A stretch of 64,000 bases of DNA from Rhodospirillum rubrum ATCC 11170 (GTDB taxonomy: Bacteria; Pseudomonadota; Alphaproteobacteria; Rhodospirillales; Rhodospirillaceae): positions 4,288,826 to 4,352,825 of the forward strand of contig NC_007643.1 in assembly GCF_000013085.1 (NCBI RefSeq), written 5' to 3'. The notes beneath the pieces are model-generated. The model did not search any database. It was given only the letters and a program-made list of their open reading frames with translations, and was not told the DNA's origin. How positions within the stretch are numbered: position 1 is the stretch's first letter; every line of letters begins with the position of its first letter. A program made the position numbers and the translations under genes. Of this stretch, positions 27,158 to 37,083 are shown piece after piece.

Positions 27158-27580
27158 ATGATGTCGAGCATAGAAAAGCGGTGCCTGGAACAGGGCATGA
27201 AGATGACCGAGCAGCGTCGGGTCATAGCCCGGGTGTTGTCGGACGCCGAGGATCACCCGGACGTGGAGGAGGTTTACCGCCGCGCCACCGGAATTGACCC
27301 GCGTATTTCGATCGCCACCGTCTATCGCACGGTGCGGTTGTTCGAAGAGGCCGGTATCCTGGAGCGGCATGATTTCCGCGATGGCCGGGCGCGCTATGAA
27401 GAGGTTTCCGAGGATCATCACGATCACCTGATCAATTTGACCACCGGGGACGTGATCGAATTCCATAGTGACCAGATCGAGGTCATTCAGCAGGAAATCG
27501 CCCGCAAGCTGGGATATCGCTTGATCGGGCACCGTCTGGAACTGTATGGCGTTCCGCTGGACGATAAAAAGAAAAGCTAA
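27158..27580 (+). CDS. fur: Fur-family metal regulator (Fur/Mur)
   Basis: This 140-residue Fur protein has a winged helix at about 12-85 (MTEQRRVIARVLSDAEDHPDVEEVYRRA, read in parts, and ISIATVYRTVRLFEEAGIL) and a dimer domain with HDFRDGRARYEEVSEDHHDH, the His-rich regulatory metal site. No CxxC pairs are present, so there is no structural zinc of the E. coli type; this is normal for alphaproteobacterial Fur/Mur, which often responds to manganese. Two adjacent ATGs (27158 and 27161) follow GCGAGGA. A second family member, irr, lies at 50671. Confidence 0.93.
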   Translation: MMSSIEKRCLEQGMKMTEQRRVIARVLSDAEDHPDVEEVYRRATGIDPRISIATVYRTVRLFEEAGILERHDFRDGRARYEEVSEDHHDHLINLTTGDVIEFHSDQIEVIQQEIARKLGYRLIGHRLELYGVPLDDKKKS

Positions 27581-27641
27581 GGGCGGAAGCGTCGTCCGCG
27601 CGCCGGTCGGGGCCGCGCGCGGCATATCGTTGGGGTGCTGT

Positions 27642-28442
27642 ATGGGCGTTCTGGGTGATCTTCGGGCCGGCGGACTTGAACTGACGCTGGCCGAATCTGA
27701 CGACTACGTGCAGGCGGCCCTGTCGCTTCGCTACAAGGTCTTCTACGAGGAAATGGGCGCCAAGCCCACTCCCGAAATGGCCGAACGGCGGCAGGATTTC
27801 GACGCCTACGACGCGATCGCCGACCACCTGCTGGTGCTCGACCACGAGCGCGGCGCGGGGCCGGAAAGCGTGGTCGGCTGCTACCGGCTGGTCCGCGACG
27901 ACCACCTTGAACCGGGCGGCGTTTTTTACACCGCCAGCGAATACGACATCAGCCCGATCATCAACCTTGAAGGCAAGGTGATGGAACTCGGCCGCTCCTG
28001 CGTCGACGAGAGCTATCGCAACCGCTCGACCATGCAGTTGCTGTGGCGGGGCATCGCCGCCTATATCTTCCGCCACGACGTCGCCTTGATGTTCGGCTGC
28101 GCCAGTCTGCATGGCACCGATCCCTCGGCGATGGCGACCGAGTTGTCCTATCTGTACCACCATCATCTGGCGCCGGTCGATCTGCGGCCCCGCGCCCTGC
28201 CCGATCGCTATACCAGCATGGATCTGCTGCCCCCCGATCAACTCGACGCCCGGCTGGCGATGAACGCCCTGCCGCCGCTGGTCAAAGGCTATCTGCGCCT
28301 GGGCGGGTTCTTCGGCGATGGCGCGGTGGTCGACGAGCAGTTCAACACCACCGATATCTGCGTGATGGTGAAGACCGATCTGATCTCCGAGAAGTACCAC
28401 AAGCATTACGACCGCACCGCCCGCGATCTCGGGCCGGCATGA
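27642..28442 (+). CDS. olsB: L-ornithine N-alpha-acyltransferase
   Basis: OlsB transfers a 3-hydroxyacyl group from ACP to ornithine, the first step of ornithine-lipid synthesis. The 266-residue protein has the family features LRYKVFYEEMGA near residues 30-41, DHLLVLDH, VVGCYRLVR, ELGRSCVDESYRNRSTMQLLW near 110-130, and FGCASLHGTDP. The ATG at 27642 follows a weak ribosome site. Its last bases overlap the ATG of olsA (ATGA), so the complete two-step pathway is one operon. Confidence 0.93.
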   Translation: MGVLGDLRAGGLELTLAESDDYVQAALSLRYKVFYEEMGAKPTPEMAERRQDFDAYDAIADHLLVLDHERGAGPESVVGCYRLVRDDHLEPGGVFYTASEYDISPIINLEGKVMELGRSCVDESYRNRSTMQLLWRGIAAYIFRHDVALMFGCASLHGTDPSAMATELSYLYHHHLAPVDLRPRALPDRYTSMDLLPPDQLDARLAMNALPPLVKGYLRLGGFFGDGAVVDEQFNTTDICVMVKTDLISEKYHKHYDRTARDLGPA

Positions 28443-29398
28443 CGGGCGGCTCGTCCCTGTTCTCGCCGGTCGCCGGCGCCTTTCGTCTCGCCCTGTTTCT
28501 CGGCTGGACGCTGGTGGCCATGATCCCTTATTCCCTGATCACCCTGATTGGCTGGCGGGTGCGCGAGTCCGGGATGATCTACTGGAAGGGCGTCGCCGGG
28601 GTCTGCCGGATAACCGTGCGGTCGCGGGGATCGCTGGTTGGCGACCGGCCCTTGCTGGTGGTCGCCAACCACAGCTCCTATCTGGATATCGTCGTGCTGG
28701 GAACGCTGATTCCCGGGGTTTTCGTCGCCAAGGCCGAAGTGGGGGGCTGGCCGATTTTTGGTTGGATGGCCAAGCTCGCCCGCACCATCTTCATCGACCG
28801 CAAGCGCTCGGCCACCGGCGAGGCGCGGGCGGAGATCCTCAAGCGGCTGGCCGGCGGCGAGCCGCTGATCTTGTTCCCCGAAGGCACCTCGAACGACGGC
28901 AACCGGGTCTATCCCTTCAAGAGCGCGCTGTTTTCCGTCGCCCAGGAAACCGTGACCCTGACCGGCGAGGCGGCCCCCCGCCCGGTGGTCGTGCAGCCGG
29001 TTTCGCTGGCCTATACCCGGGTCAATGGCATGCCGATGGGCCGGGGATGGCGCCAGATCTATGCCTGGTATGGCGATATGGATCTGTTCGAGCATCTCTT
29101 CGCCCTGCTCGGCTTCGGCGCTCTGACCGCCGAGGTGATCTTTCACGATTCCTTGACCCTGGCCGAGGCCGGGTCGCGCAAGGCGCTGTCGGACCGGTGC
29201 CACAAGGTGGTGGCCGACGGCCTACGGGTGTCGTTGCGCGGCGGCTTTGATGATCCCCCGGTCGCGCCGCCGCCGCCCGGGCCGCCGGAATCGCTCGCGG
29301 CGACCAGCCCCGAAAGCCCGGTTTCCCCGCCGGTGGTCGAGGACGGCGCGGATGGCGCGGTCGCGGTCAAAACGGTCGCGCCGCCGGCGGGCCCTTGA
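28439..29398 (+). CDS. olsA: Lyso-ornithine lipid O-acyltransferase
   Basis: OlsA adds the second fatty acid to lyso-ornithine lipid. This 319-residue protein is a PlsC-like membrane acyltransferase: a hydrophobic segment at about 15-38, the catalytic NHSSYLD (HX4D) near residue 80, FIDRKRSATGEARAEI, and FPEGTSNDG near 148. The C-terminal 50 residues are Pro/Ala/Val-rich and probably disordered. Translation is coupled to olsB. The order olsB-olsA matches Rhodobacter-type clusters as I know them. Confidence 0.93.
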   Translation: MTGGSSLFSPVAGAFRLALFLGWTLVAMIPYSLITLIGWRVRESGMIYWKGVAGVCRITVRSRGSLVGDRPLLVVANHSSYLDIVVLGTLIPGVFVAKAEVGGWPIFGWMAKLARTIFIDRKRSATGEARAEILKRLAGGEPLILFPEGTSNDGNRVYPFKSALFSVAQETVTLTGEAAPRPVVVQPVSLAYTRVNGMPMGRGWRQIYAWYGDMDLFEHLFALLGFGALTAEVIFHDSLTLAEAGSRKALSDRCHKVVADGLRVSLRGGFDDPPVAPPPPGPPESLAATSPESPVSPPVVEDGADGAVAVKTVAPPAGP

Positions 29399-29464
29399 CT
29401 CGCGGTCCGGCGATGGTAGCTTGATTTTTTAGACTTCCACGGATGGCCCTCGGGCCGGAAAGCC

Positions 29465-30868
29465 TTGGCGAACAGAAAACTCTTCATAAAGTCTTACGGC
29501 TGTCAGATGAATGTTTATGATGCCGGCCGCATGGCCGATGTCATGGCGCCGCTGGGCTATGATCTCGTTTCGGAGGCCGATGGCGCCGATCTGGTGATCC
29601 TCAATACCTGCCATATCCGCGAAAAAGCCGCCGAGAAGGTGTTTTCCGATCTTGGCCGCCTGCGTCCCTTCAAGGAGGCGATGGCCGCCGAAGGCCGGCG
29701 CATGCTGGTCGCCGTCGCCGGATGCGTCGCCCAGGCCGAAGGCGCTGAATTGATGGCGCGGGCCAAGATCGTCGATATGGTCGTCGGGCCCCAGGCCTAT
29801 CACCGCCTGCCCGAAATGGTCGCCAAGGTCGAACGCGGCGCTGGCCGGGTGCTCGATACCGATTTCCCGATCGAGCCGAAGTTCGATTTCCTGCCCGCGC
29901 CCCAGGCCCATGGCCCCTCGGCCTTCCTGTCGGTGCAAGAGGGCTGCGACAAGTTCTGCACCTTCTGCGTCGTGCCCTATACGCGCGGCGCCGAATATTC
30001 CCGCCCGGTGGCCGATGTCCTGCGCGAAGCCGCCTTGCTGGCCGAAGGCGGGGTGCGCGAAATCACCCTGCTTGGCCAGAACGTCAACGCCTATCACGGC
30101 GAAGCCCCCGATGGCCGGACCTGGGGGCTGGGCCGGCTGGCCCGCGCCCTGGCCGAGATTCCCGGCGTCGCCCGTTTGCGCTACACCACCAGCCATCCCC
30201 GCGATGTCGATGACGATCTGATCGCCGCCCACCGCGAGGTCGCGGCCTTGACGCCGTTTATCCACCTGCCCGTTCAGTCCGGTTCGGACCGTATTCTGGC
30301 GGCGATGAACCGCGGCCATGATGTTGAGGGCTATCGGCGGATCATCGACCGGCTGCGCGCCGCCCGCGATGACATGGCCTTCTCCTCGGATTTCATCGTC
30401 GGCTTCCCCGGCGAGAGCGAGCGGGATTTCCAGGCCACCCTCGCCCTGATCGACGAGGTGCGCTTCATTCAGGCTTATTCGTTCAAATATAGCCCGCGAC
30501 CGGGAACCCCGGCCGCCGCCCTGTCCGCGCAACTGCCCGAGGCCGAGAAATCGGCGCGGCTGATCGCCTTGCAGGCCCGGCTGGTCGAGATCCAGCAGGC
30601 GTTCAATCAGGCTTGCGTCGGCCGGCCGATGGACGTTCTCCTCGATCGTCCCGGCCGCCATGCCGGTCAGCTGGTCGGCCGCAGCCCGTGGATGCAGCCC
30701 GTGCATCTCGAGGCGCCGGCGGCGCTGCTTGGCACCCTTGCCCCCGTGGTCGTCGAGACGGCCACGTCCAACAGTCTGGCGGCGCGCCTTGTGGAAGGGA
30801 ACTCATCCATGTCCTCCGATCGGGTTCTTGCAGAGGAAGCGCCGCCGCCCGCGCGCATCCGGGCGTGA
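29465..30868 (+). CDS. miaB: tRNA-2-methylthio-N6-dimethylallyladenosine synthase
   Basis: MiaB is a radical-SAM methylthiotransferase that acts on i6A37 of tRNA. At 467 residues it has the N-terminal cluster cysteines in YGCQMN, NTCHIRE and AGCVAQ, the radical-[11 protein letters not shown] near residue 159, and a C-terminal TRAM domain (about 375-440). The start is a TTG at 29465: conserved sequence begins at once ([13 protein letters not shown]) and no in-frame ATG or GTG is near. The stop overlaps the GTG of phoH. miaB-phoH-ybeY-corC-lnt is the classical order. Confidence 0.95.
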   Translation: MANRKLFIKSYGCQMNVYDAGRMADVMAPLGYDLVSEADGADLVILNTCHIREKAAEKVFSDLGRLRPFKEAMAAEGRRMLVAVAGCVAQAEGAELMARAKIVDMVVGPQAYHRLPEMVAKVERGAGRVLDTDFPIEPKFDFLPAPQAHGPSAFLSVQEGCDKFCTFCVVPYTRGAEYSRPVADVLREAALLAEGGVREITLLGQNVNAYHGEAPDGRTWGLGRLARALAEIPGVARLRYTTSHPRDVDDDLIAAHREVAALTPFIHLPVQSGSDRILAAMNRGHDVEGYRRIIDRLRAARDDMAFSSDFIVGFPGESERDFQATLALIDEVRFIQAYSFKYSPRPGTPAAALSAQLPEAEKSARLIALQARLVEIQQAFNQACVGRPMDVLLDRPGRHAGQLVGRSPWMQPVHLEAPAALLGTLAPVVVETATSNSLAARLVEGNSSMSSDRVLAEEAPPPARIRA

Positions 30869-31833
30869 GCGACGAAGAAACCCGCAGCACCCGGTCCTAT
30901 GACGATAACGGGGCCCTGCAGATCCTGATCGGCGCCGCCGGCGACAATCTCGATCGTCTTGAACAGGTGCTCGACGTCGGCATCGCCATGCGCGGCAATC
31001 GCCTGACCGTCAACGGCCCGGCCGATCGCGTTCGCACCGCCTGGCAGGCCCTGGATAGCCTTTACACCCGGGCTTTGGGCGGCGAGGGCATCGAACGCGG
31101 CGATATCGACGCCGCGGTGCGCATGGCCGGCGAGGAAACCGTGCCGGTGGTGGCGATCAAAACCCGCAAGCGCGAGATCAAGGCGCGCTCGCCGATGCAG
31201 GCCCGCTATCTGGAAACCATGCTCAGCCACGAACTGGTTTTCGGCCTGGGCCCGGCGGGCACCGGCAAGACCTATCTGGCGGTGGCGATGGCCGTGTCGA
31301 TGTTCCTTCAGCGTCGGGTCGAGCGGCTGATCTTGTCGCGCCCGGCGGTCGAGGCCGGCGAGCGCATCGGTTTCCTGCCCGGCGACATGCGCGACAAGGT
31401 CGACCCCTATCTGCGGCCGATGTATGACGCGCTTTATGACATGCTGCCCGGCGATGAGGTGGTCCGCCGCCTGGACTCGGGCGAGATCGAGGTCGCGCCG
31501 CTGGCCTTCATGCGCGGCCGCACCCTGGCCAACGCCTTCGTCATTCTGGACGAGGCCCAGAACACCACGCCCACCCAGATGAAGATGTTCCTGACCCGTC
31601 TGGGTGAGAATTCGCGTATGGTGATTACCGGCGATACCAGTCAGGTCGATTTGCCGCTGGGCGCCAAATCGGGACTGAAGGACGCGATCGAAGTCCTCGA
31701 TGGTGATCCGGCCATTGGCAAGGTCACCTTTACCCACAAGGATGTCGTGCGCCACGACTTGGTCACCCGCATCGTGCGGGCCTATGACCGCCGCGACGGA
31801 ACCCTGGAAACATCCACCCGCCATGCCCGCTGA
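30865..31833 (+). CDS. PhoH-like ATPase
   Basis: This 322-residue PhoH-family P-loop protein (YbeZ type) has an N-terminal KH-like region (about 20-70), Walker [12 protein letters not shown] near 130, [19 protein letters not shown] and Walker [16 protein letters not shown] near 228. The family is linked to RNA metabolism and works with YbeY. The GTG at 30865 overlaps the miaB stop (GTGA). Its own stop overlaps the ybeY ATG by 11 bases. Confidence 0.94.
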   Translation: MSDEETRSTRSYDDNGALQILIGAAGDNLDRLEQVLDVGIAMRGNRLTVNGPADRVRTAWQALDSLYTRALGGEGIERGDIDAAVRMAGEETVPVVAIKTRKREIKARSPMQARYLETMLSHELVFGLGPAGTGKTYLAVAMAVSMFLQRRVERLILSRPAVEAGERIGFLPGDMRDKVDPYLRPMYDALYDMLPGDEVVRRLDSGEIEVAPLAFMRGRTLANAFVILDEAQNTTPTQMKMFLTRLGENSRMVITGDTSQVDLPLGAKSGLKDAIEVLDGDPAIGKVTFTHKDVVRHDLVTRIVRAYDRRDGTLETSTRHAR

Positions 31834-32425
31834 CCCCGCTTTACCCGATCCCGTCCCCCCCGGCCCGACAGCGCCGGTTCCCACCGACTATCCGGTCCGC
31901 CTTGCCGTCGACGGCGCGGAAGGACCCTGGGAGGCCCTGGTTCCCGGGGTCGCCGCCCTGGTCGAACAGGCCGTTCTCGCCGCCGTGGCCGCCGGCGATC
32001 CCTCGGGCTACGGCCTGACCCCCGGAACGCCGCTGGAAATCAGCCTGCTGCTGACCGATGACGCCGCCGTCCAGGCGCTCAATCGCGACTATCGCGGCCA
32101 GGACAAGCCGACCAACGTGCTGTCCTTCGCCGCCCTCGACGCCGAGGAGCCGCTGCCCGAGGATGGCGAGCCGGTTTTGCTGGGCGATGTGGCGCTGGCC
32201 CGCGAAACCGTGGTGCGCGAGGCGGCCGATCTTGGCATCGCCCCGGCCGACCACGTGTTTCATCTGGTTGTCCACGGCGTCTTGCATCTTTTGGGATATG
32301 ATCACGAGGAAGAAGAGGAGGCCCTGGATATGGAAGGCCTGGAGACGGCCATCCTCGGCGCGCGGGGGATCGCCGATCCCTATGCCGATGCCCGTGGACC
32401 CGAGCAGGAAGGATCCGACCGATGA
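31823..32425 (+). CDS. ybeY: Endoribonuclease YbeY
   Basis: YbeY is a zinc-dependent RNase for 16S rRNA maturation and ribosome quality control. It is 200 residues long with the metal motif HGVLHLLGYDH (HGxxHxxxYDH) near 149-159 and NRDYRGQDKPTNVLSF near 90-105. About 40 Pro-rich residues at the N-terminus precede the conserved domain. The ATG at 31823 overlaps phoH, and the stop overlaps corC by ATGA. Confidence 0.95.
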   Translation: MPADPALPDPVPPGPTAPVPTDYPVRLAVDGAEGPWEALVPGVAALVEQAVLAAVAAGDPSGYGLTPGTPLEISLLLTDDAAVQALNRDYRGQDKPTNVLSFAALDAEEPLPEDGEPVLLGDVALARETVVREAADLGIAPADHVFHLVVHGVLHLLGYDHEEEEEALDMEGLETAILGARGIADPYADARGPEQEGSDR

Positions 32426-33378
32426 ACGGTCATTCCGCCTCCGGCGACAGCCCCTCCCGTAGTCGCGATGGCGACTCGGGCGATAAATCGGACTCCGCCA
32501 GTCGCGGCGGTCTGGCGAGTTTCCTGCGCGGGGTGTTCCGCCCGCGCAACGGCGATGGCGGATTGCGCGATTCTCTTGATGAACTGATCGAGGACCGCGA
32601 GGACTCCGACCTGTCGATGACCGATCAGGAACGCGCGTTGCTGACCAATATCCTGCGGCTGCGCGATATGACCGTCGAAGACATCATGGTGCCGCGCGCC
32701 GATGTGGTCGCCGTCGAGGTTTCCACCCCGGTCGATGTGGCGATCGAGCGCATCGCCGCTTGCGGTCATTCCCGGCTGCCGGTCTATCGCGACACCCTCG
32801 ACAACACCCTGGGCATGGTTCACGTCAAGGATTTCCTCCGCCGCAAGTCGGGTGACGCCGGCTCGCTCGAGCGGGTGCTGCGCGAGATCCTGTTCGCCGC
32901 GCCCTCGGCCCGGGTCCTCGACCTGCTGCTCGAAATGCGGCTCAAGCGCATTCACATGGCCTTGATCGTCGATGAATACGGCGGCATCGACGGCTTGGTG
33001 ACGATCGAGGATCTGGTCGAACAGATCGTCGGCGAGATCGAAGACGAATACGACAGCGTGACCGAGCCCGAGCTGACCGTGCACGAGGATGGCACGGTGG
33101 TGGTCGACGCCCGGCTCGACCTCGAGGATTTCGAGGAGCGCTGCGGCCGGTTGTTCACCGACGAGGAACGCGAGGAGATCGATACCCTGGGCGGGCTGGT
33201 CTTCCGGCTGGCCGGTCGGGTGCCGGCGCGCGGCGAATTGGTGCTGCGCGAGGGCGGACCCGAGTTCGAGGTGATCGATGCCGATCCCCGGCGGATCCGC
33301 CGGCTGCGCATTCGCGGCCTCAATCCGCTGCCCTCCCCCGACGCTCCGGCCGGCGGCCCCTCCGGGACCCCGGTTTAA
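32422..33378 (+). CDS. corC: CorC/YbeX CBS-domain protein
   Basis: This 318-residue soluble protein has an acidic/Ser-rich N-terminus (about 1-55), LLTNILRLRDMTVEDIMVPRADV, two CBS domains (about 88-210; GMVHVKDFLRR and GLVTIEDLVEQIVGEIEDEYD) and a C-terminal CorC_HlyC domain (about 225-305). It is intact and full length, unlike the broken relative at 3725. The family is associated with magnesium/cobalt efflux and, through this operon, with ribosome and envelope maintenance. It is followed by lnt after one base. Confidence 0.94.
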   Translation: MNGHSASGDSPSRSRDGDSGDKSDSASRGGLASFLRGVFRPRNGDGGLRDSLDELIEDREDSDLSMTDQERALLTNILRLRDMTVEDIMVPRADVVAVEVSTPVDVAIERIAACGHSRLPVYRDTLDNTLGMVHVKDFLRRKSGDAGSLERVLREILFAAPSARVLDLLLEMRLKRIHMALIVDEYGGIDGLVTIEDLVEQIVGEIEDEYDSVTEPELTVHEDGTVVVDARLDLEDFEERCGRLFTDEEREEIDTLGGLVFRLAGRVPARGELVLREGGPEFEVIDADPRRIRRLRIRGLNPLPSPDAPAGGPSGTPV

Positions 33379-33379
33379 C

Positions 33380-34975
33380 GTGCGCGCCCGGCTTGCGCGC
33401 TGGCGCGCCCAGGTGCGCGGGCTGAGCGGCTGGCGCGGTCGCGGCGCGGCCGTGCTGCTTGGCCTGCTGGCCAGCGCCGCCCTGCCGCCGCTTTACGCCC
33501 TTCCCCTGCTGCTCATCGCCATCCCCGGACTGATCTGGCGGATGGATGCGACGACAAGCTGGAAGGGCGCCTTCGCCCTGGGCTGGTTCTTCGGCTTTGG
33601 CCATTTCCTGGGAATGATCCATTGGGTGGGGGCGGCGCTGCTGGTCGACGCCGTTCGCTTCGGCTGGATGGTGCCCTTCGCCGTTGGTGGTCTGGCCGCC
33701 CTGCTCGGCCTGTTTCCCGCCGTTGCCCTCGCCCTCGCCCGCCCCTTGTGGCGGCCGGGCTGGGGGCGGGTGCTGGTGATGGCCGGCGCCTGGGTGTTGG
33801 GCGAATGGATCCGCACCTGGGGCCTCAGCGGTTTTCCCTGGGCGCCGATCGGCATGGTGTGGATGCCGTTCGCCGCGATGGTCCAGGGCGCGGCCTGGGT
33901 CGGCGTGCTGGGGCTGTCGCTGTTGACCATGCTGGTCTTCGGCCTGCCCGCCCTGATCGCCGAGGGGGAGGACGACGACAAGCCGATGGCGCGCCGCCGC
34001 CTGCTGGCCGGCCTTGGCCTGCCGCTCGGGCTGGTGGGCGCCCTTTTCGCGGCGGGAACGGCCCGTCTGGCCGGTCAGGATGCCGCCCAGGCGCCCTTGC
34101 TGCGGGTGCGGCTGGTCCAGCCGGCGATTCCGCAAACCATGAAGTGGGATCGCGACCGCATGGCCGCCAACCTGCGGCTTTATATCGATATGAGCCGAGC
34201 GCCGGGGCTGGAGGATGTCGATGCCGTCATCTGGGGCGAAACGGCGGTGCCCTATGCCCTTGATCTGATCCCCGAGATCCGCGCCGCCCTGGCCGAGGCG
34301 GCGCCAAAGGCCGGGGCGCTGATCACCGGGGCGCCACGCCGCACCCCGGCCGACGAACCGCTACAAATCTGGAACAGCCTGTTCGTGCTTGATGACCAGG
34401 GGCGGGTGAGCGCCACCTACGACAAGGCCCATCTGGTGCCCTTTGGCGAATACGTGCCCTTTGCCGATATCCTGCCCTTGGCCAAGATCACCCCGGGCAC
34501 CGTTGATTTTTCACCCGGGCCCGGTCTGCGCACGCTGCGCGCCGGGGCGCTTCCGGCCTTTTCACCGCTGATTTGCTACGAGGTGATCTTTCCCGGCGCC
34601 GTCGTCGCCAAGCCGGGCGGGGCGGAGGGAGAGCGGCCGCGCTGGCTGCTCAATCTGACCAATGACGGCTGGTATGGCCGCAGCACCGGCCCCTATCAGC
34701 ATTTTCAGATCGCCCGCCTGCGCGCCGTCGAAGAGGGGCTGGCGTTGGTCCGGGTGGCCAATACGGGCATCTCGGGCGTCTTTTCGCCCTTTGGCCAAAC
34801 GGTGGGGGCGATCGCTCTGGGCGAGGAGGGCATCCTGGATGTCGCCGTACCCCAGCCCTTGGCCGCGCCGCCGCTGTTCGCCCGCCTGGGGAACGGCCTG
34901 CCTTTGGCTTTGGCCGCCGGGCTTTGCGCGCTAGGATTGATATTCGGCCGGAGGCATTCGCGGTTCCAGAACTAA
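33380..34975 (+). CDS. lnt: Apolipoprotein N-acyltransferase
   Basis: Lnt adds the third acyl chain to lipoproteins in the inner membrane. The protein has 531 residues with several N-terminal membrane segments (about 20-215) and a periplasmic nitrilase domain. The catalytic triad is visible: Glu in WGETAVPYAL, Lys in YDKAHLVPFGEYVPF, and Cys in PLICYEVIFPG. A final hydrophobic segment lies near the C-terminus. The GTG at 33380 comes one base after the corC stop. It ends the miaB-phoH-ybeY-corC-lnt operon. Confidence 0.95.
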   Translation: MRARLARWRAQVRGLSGWRGRGAAVLLGLLASAALPPLYALPLLLIAIPGLIWRMDATTSWKGAFALGWFFGFGHFLGMIHWVGAALLVDAVRFGWMVPFAVGGLAALLGLFPAVALALARPLWRPGWGRVLVMAGAWVLGEWIRTWGLSGFPWAPIGMVWMPFAAMVQGAAWVGVLGLSLLTMLVFGLPALIAEGEDDDKPMARRRLLAGLGLPLGLVGALFAAGTARLAGQDAAQAPLLRVRLVQPAIPQTMKWDRDRMAANLRLYIDMSRAPGLEDVDAVIWGETAVPYALDLIPEIRAALAEAAPKAGALITGAPRRTPADEPLQIWNSLFVLDDQGRVSATYDKAHLVPFGEYVPFADILPLAKITPGTVDFSPGPGLRTLRAGALPAFSPLICYEVIFPGAVVAKPGGAEGERPRWLLNLTNDGWYGRSTGPYQHFQIARLRAVEEGLALVRVANTGISGVFSPFGQTVGAIALGEEGILDVAVPQPLAAPPLFARLGNGLPLALAAGLCALGLIFGRRHSRFQN

Positions 34976-35133
34976 ATTCGACGCTGGTGGTTGCATTGCT
35001 CTTCCGCTTGACCCTTATAAGGGCTGATGATACCGTCTTTTGGCGGTGTGGAAGGATGTAGTCCCGAGACCGGCCGGTGCTCCTGACCAAGGATGCCGAT
35101 CGGAGCATCAACCCGCGCGATAGGGGCCCGATC

Positions 35134-35766
35134 ATGAGCTCACTGGACCACGACGACCTCGACCGCTTCGCCCGCGATCGATCCTCTTCGACCACGCCCG
35201 GCCCTGGGCCCGTCGTGGTTTCTTCGTCCTTCCGGCCGTCCCTGGGTGGGGATGGGCCGGGATTTCCCACCGGCTCCGGCGAGGGGGCGGCCATCCGCCG
35301 GTCTTCGCGCGGACGCACGCCCTCGGGAAAACCCAATCCCGTCGATGTCCATGTCGGCGCCCGGGTGCGTCTGCGCCGGACCTTGCTTGGCCTCAGCCAG
35401 GAAAAACTGGGCGAGGCGATCGGTCTCACCTTCCAACAGGTGCAGAAATACGAACGCGGGGCCAATCGGATCGGCGCCAGCCGGCTGTGGGATCTCGGCC
35501 GGGTCCTGGATGTGCCGATGGCCTATTTCTTCGATGAAATGGATGACAGCACCCAACGGCACAGCCCGATGAACATCGCCCAACATCCGGGCGAACCGCC
35601 GGTTCAGGGCACCGATACCATGACCCGGCGCGAAACCCTGGAACTGGTGCGGGCCTATTACCGCATTGGCGATCCGGGGGTGCGTCGGCGCGTCTTCGAA
35701 TTGACCAAGACCCTGGCCGGGATCGGCGAGGGGGCCGCGGCGGCCGAGGATGTGGCGGTGCAATAG
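35134..35766 (+). CDS. XRE-family helix-turn-helix regulator
   Basis: This 210-residue protein has a disordered Ser/Gly/Pro-rich N-terminus (about 1-65), then a Cro/CI HTH (about 70-130: VGARVRLRRTLLGLSQEKLGE, LTFQQVQKYERGANRIGASR), and a C-terminal region with RRETLELVRAYYRIGDPGVRRRVFEL. It resembles the MetK-linked XRE regulators of alphaproteobacteria. The ATG at 35134 has AGGGG before it; a GTG at 35077 would extend it by 19 residues. It lies 147 bases before metK on the same strand and may regulate it. Confidence 0.88.
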   Translation: MSSLDHDDLDRFARDRSSSTTPGPGPVVVSSSFRPSLGGDGPGFPTGSGEGAAIRRSSRGRTPSGKPNPVDVHVGARVRLRRTLLGLSQEKLGEAIGLTFQQVQKYERGANRIGASRLWDLGRVLDVPMAYFFDEMDDSTQRHSPMNIAQHPGEPPVQGTDTMTRRETLELVRAYYRIGDPGVRRRVFELTKTLAGIGEGAAAAEDVAVQ

Positions 35767-35854
35767 TCCAGTCCGTCGCCGACTGATCGGGGGCTCGGGG
35801 TGCCTCTCCCCTTGCCTTCCCAGGGCCGACATGCCAAAAAACCCCCTTCAATCG

Positions 35855-35889
35855 TTGGGAGAAGGACGCCGTCCGCGCCCTTCTCCCAA
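35855..35889 (+). promoter_or_regulatory. Perfect hairpin in the metK leader
   Basis: TTGGGAGAAGG at 35855-35865 pairs over all 11 positions with CCTTCTCCCAA at 35879-35889; the loop has 13 bases. It ends 24 bases before the metK GTG and has no T-run, so it is more likely a leader RNA structure or operator than a terminator. I could not match it to SAM-I, SAM-II or SAH riboswitches. Confidence 0.55.
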
Positions 35890-35913
35890 TCCGATCCGGG
35901 GTTGGAGGAAACA

Positions 35914-37083
35914 GTGGCCCAGTCCGAATACCTTTTCACCAGCGAGTCCGTGTCCGAAGGGCATCCCGACAAGGTTTGCGACCGGATTTCGGACGCGATC
36001 GTCGATGCTTTTCTTGCCGAGGATCCCCATTCCCGGGTCGCCCTGGAAACCATGGCGACGACCAATTTCGTGGTGCTGGCCGGCGAGGTCCGCGGGCCCG
36101 ACAGCCTGACTCACGACCGGCTGAAGGAGATCGCCCGCGAGGCGATCAAGGATATCGGCTATGAGCAGCGCGGCTTCCATTGGAAGGACGCCGAGATCGT
36201 CTCCCACGTCCATTCCCAGTCCGCCGATATCGCCGTCGGCGTTGACGCCGCCGGCAATAAGGACGAGGGCGCGGGCGATCAGGGCATCATGTTCGGCTAT
36301 GCCTGCACCGAAACCGAAGAGCTGATGCCGGCGCCGATCGCCCTCTCCCACGCGATCCTCAAGTCGCTGGCCGAGTTCCGCCACGGCGGCGACACCAGCT
36401 TCGGCCCGGATTCCAAAAGCCAGGTCACCCTGCGCTATGTCGATGGCAAGCCGGTGGGCGCCGCCAGCGTCGTCGTCTCGACCCAGCACGCCGGTAATCT
36501 TAGCCAGGACGAGGTCCGCGAACTGGTGCGGCCGCATGTGCTGAAGGTTCTGCCCGAAGGCTGGATGTGTCCCGAAGAGGAATTCTACGTCAATCCGACC
36601 GGCCGCTTCGTCATCGGCGGACCGGACGGCGATTGCGGACTGACCGGGCGCAAGATCATCGTCGACACCTATGGCGGCGCGGCTCCCCATGGCGGCGGCG
36701 CCTTCTCGGGCAAGGACCCGACCAAAGTCGACCGTTCGGCCGCCTATGCCGCGCGCTATCTGGCCAAGAACGTCGTCGCCGCCGGGCTGGCCGAGAAATG
36801 CGTGATCCAGGTGTCCTATGCCATCGGCGTGTCCAAGCCGCTGTCGGTCTATGTCAACACCCAGGGCACCGGTCAGGTCGACGAGCAGCGTCTGGCCGTC
36901 GTTCTTCAGCAGTTGATGGATCTGAGCCCGCGCGGCATCCGCCAGCATCTGCAGCTGTCGCGTCCGATCTACGCCCGCACCGCCGCCTATGGCCATTTCG
37001 GGCGCAAGCCTGAAAAGGATGGCGGCTTCTCGTGGGAGCGCACCGATCTGGTCGCCGGTTTGAAGACCGCCTTCGGTGCCTGA
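35914..37083 (+). CDS. metK: S-adenosylmethionine synthase
   Basis: MetK makes SAM from methionine and ATP. It has 389 residues with [20 protein letters not shown] at 7-26, the [12 protein letters not shown] loop near 119-130, [22 protein letters not shown] read in parts near 258-278, and the AYGHFGRK C-terminal motif. The GTG at 35914 follows GGAGGAAACA, an excellent ribosome site; the frame is open upstream to 35800 without conserved sequence. The stop overlaps trmB. Confidence 0.96.
   Translation: MAQSEYLFTSESVSEGHPDKVCDRISDAIVDAFLAEDPHSRVALETMATTNFVVLAGEVRGPDSLTHDRLKEIAREAIKDIGYEQRGFHWKDAEIVSHVHSQSADIAVGVDAAGNKDEGAGDQGIMFGYACTETEELMPAPIALSHAILKSLAEFRHGGDTSFGPDSKSQVTLRYVDGKPVGAASVVVSTQHAGNLSQDEVRELVRPHVLKVLPEGWMCPEEEFYVNPTGRFVIGGPDGDCGLTGRKIIVDTYGGAAPHGGGAFSGKDPTKVDRSAAYAARYLAKNVVAAGLAEKCVIQVSYAIGVSKPLSVYVNTQGTGQVDEQRLAVVLQQLMDLSPRGIRQHLQLSRPIYARTAAYGHFGRKPEKDGGFSWERTDLVAGLKTAFGA

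Noticed and set aside
35767..35913. A SAM-I, SAM-II or SAH riboswitch before metK
   Set aside because: I could not find the conserved core sequences or pseudoknot of these classes; only a simple hairpin is supported.
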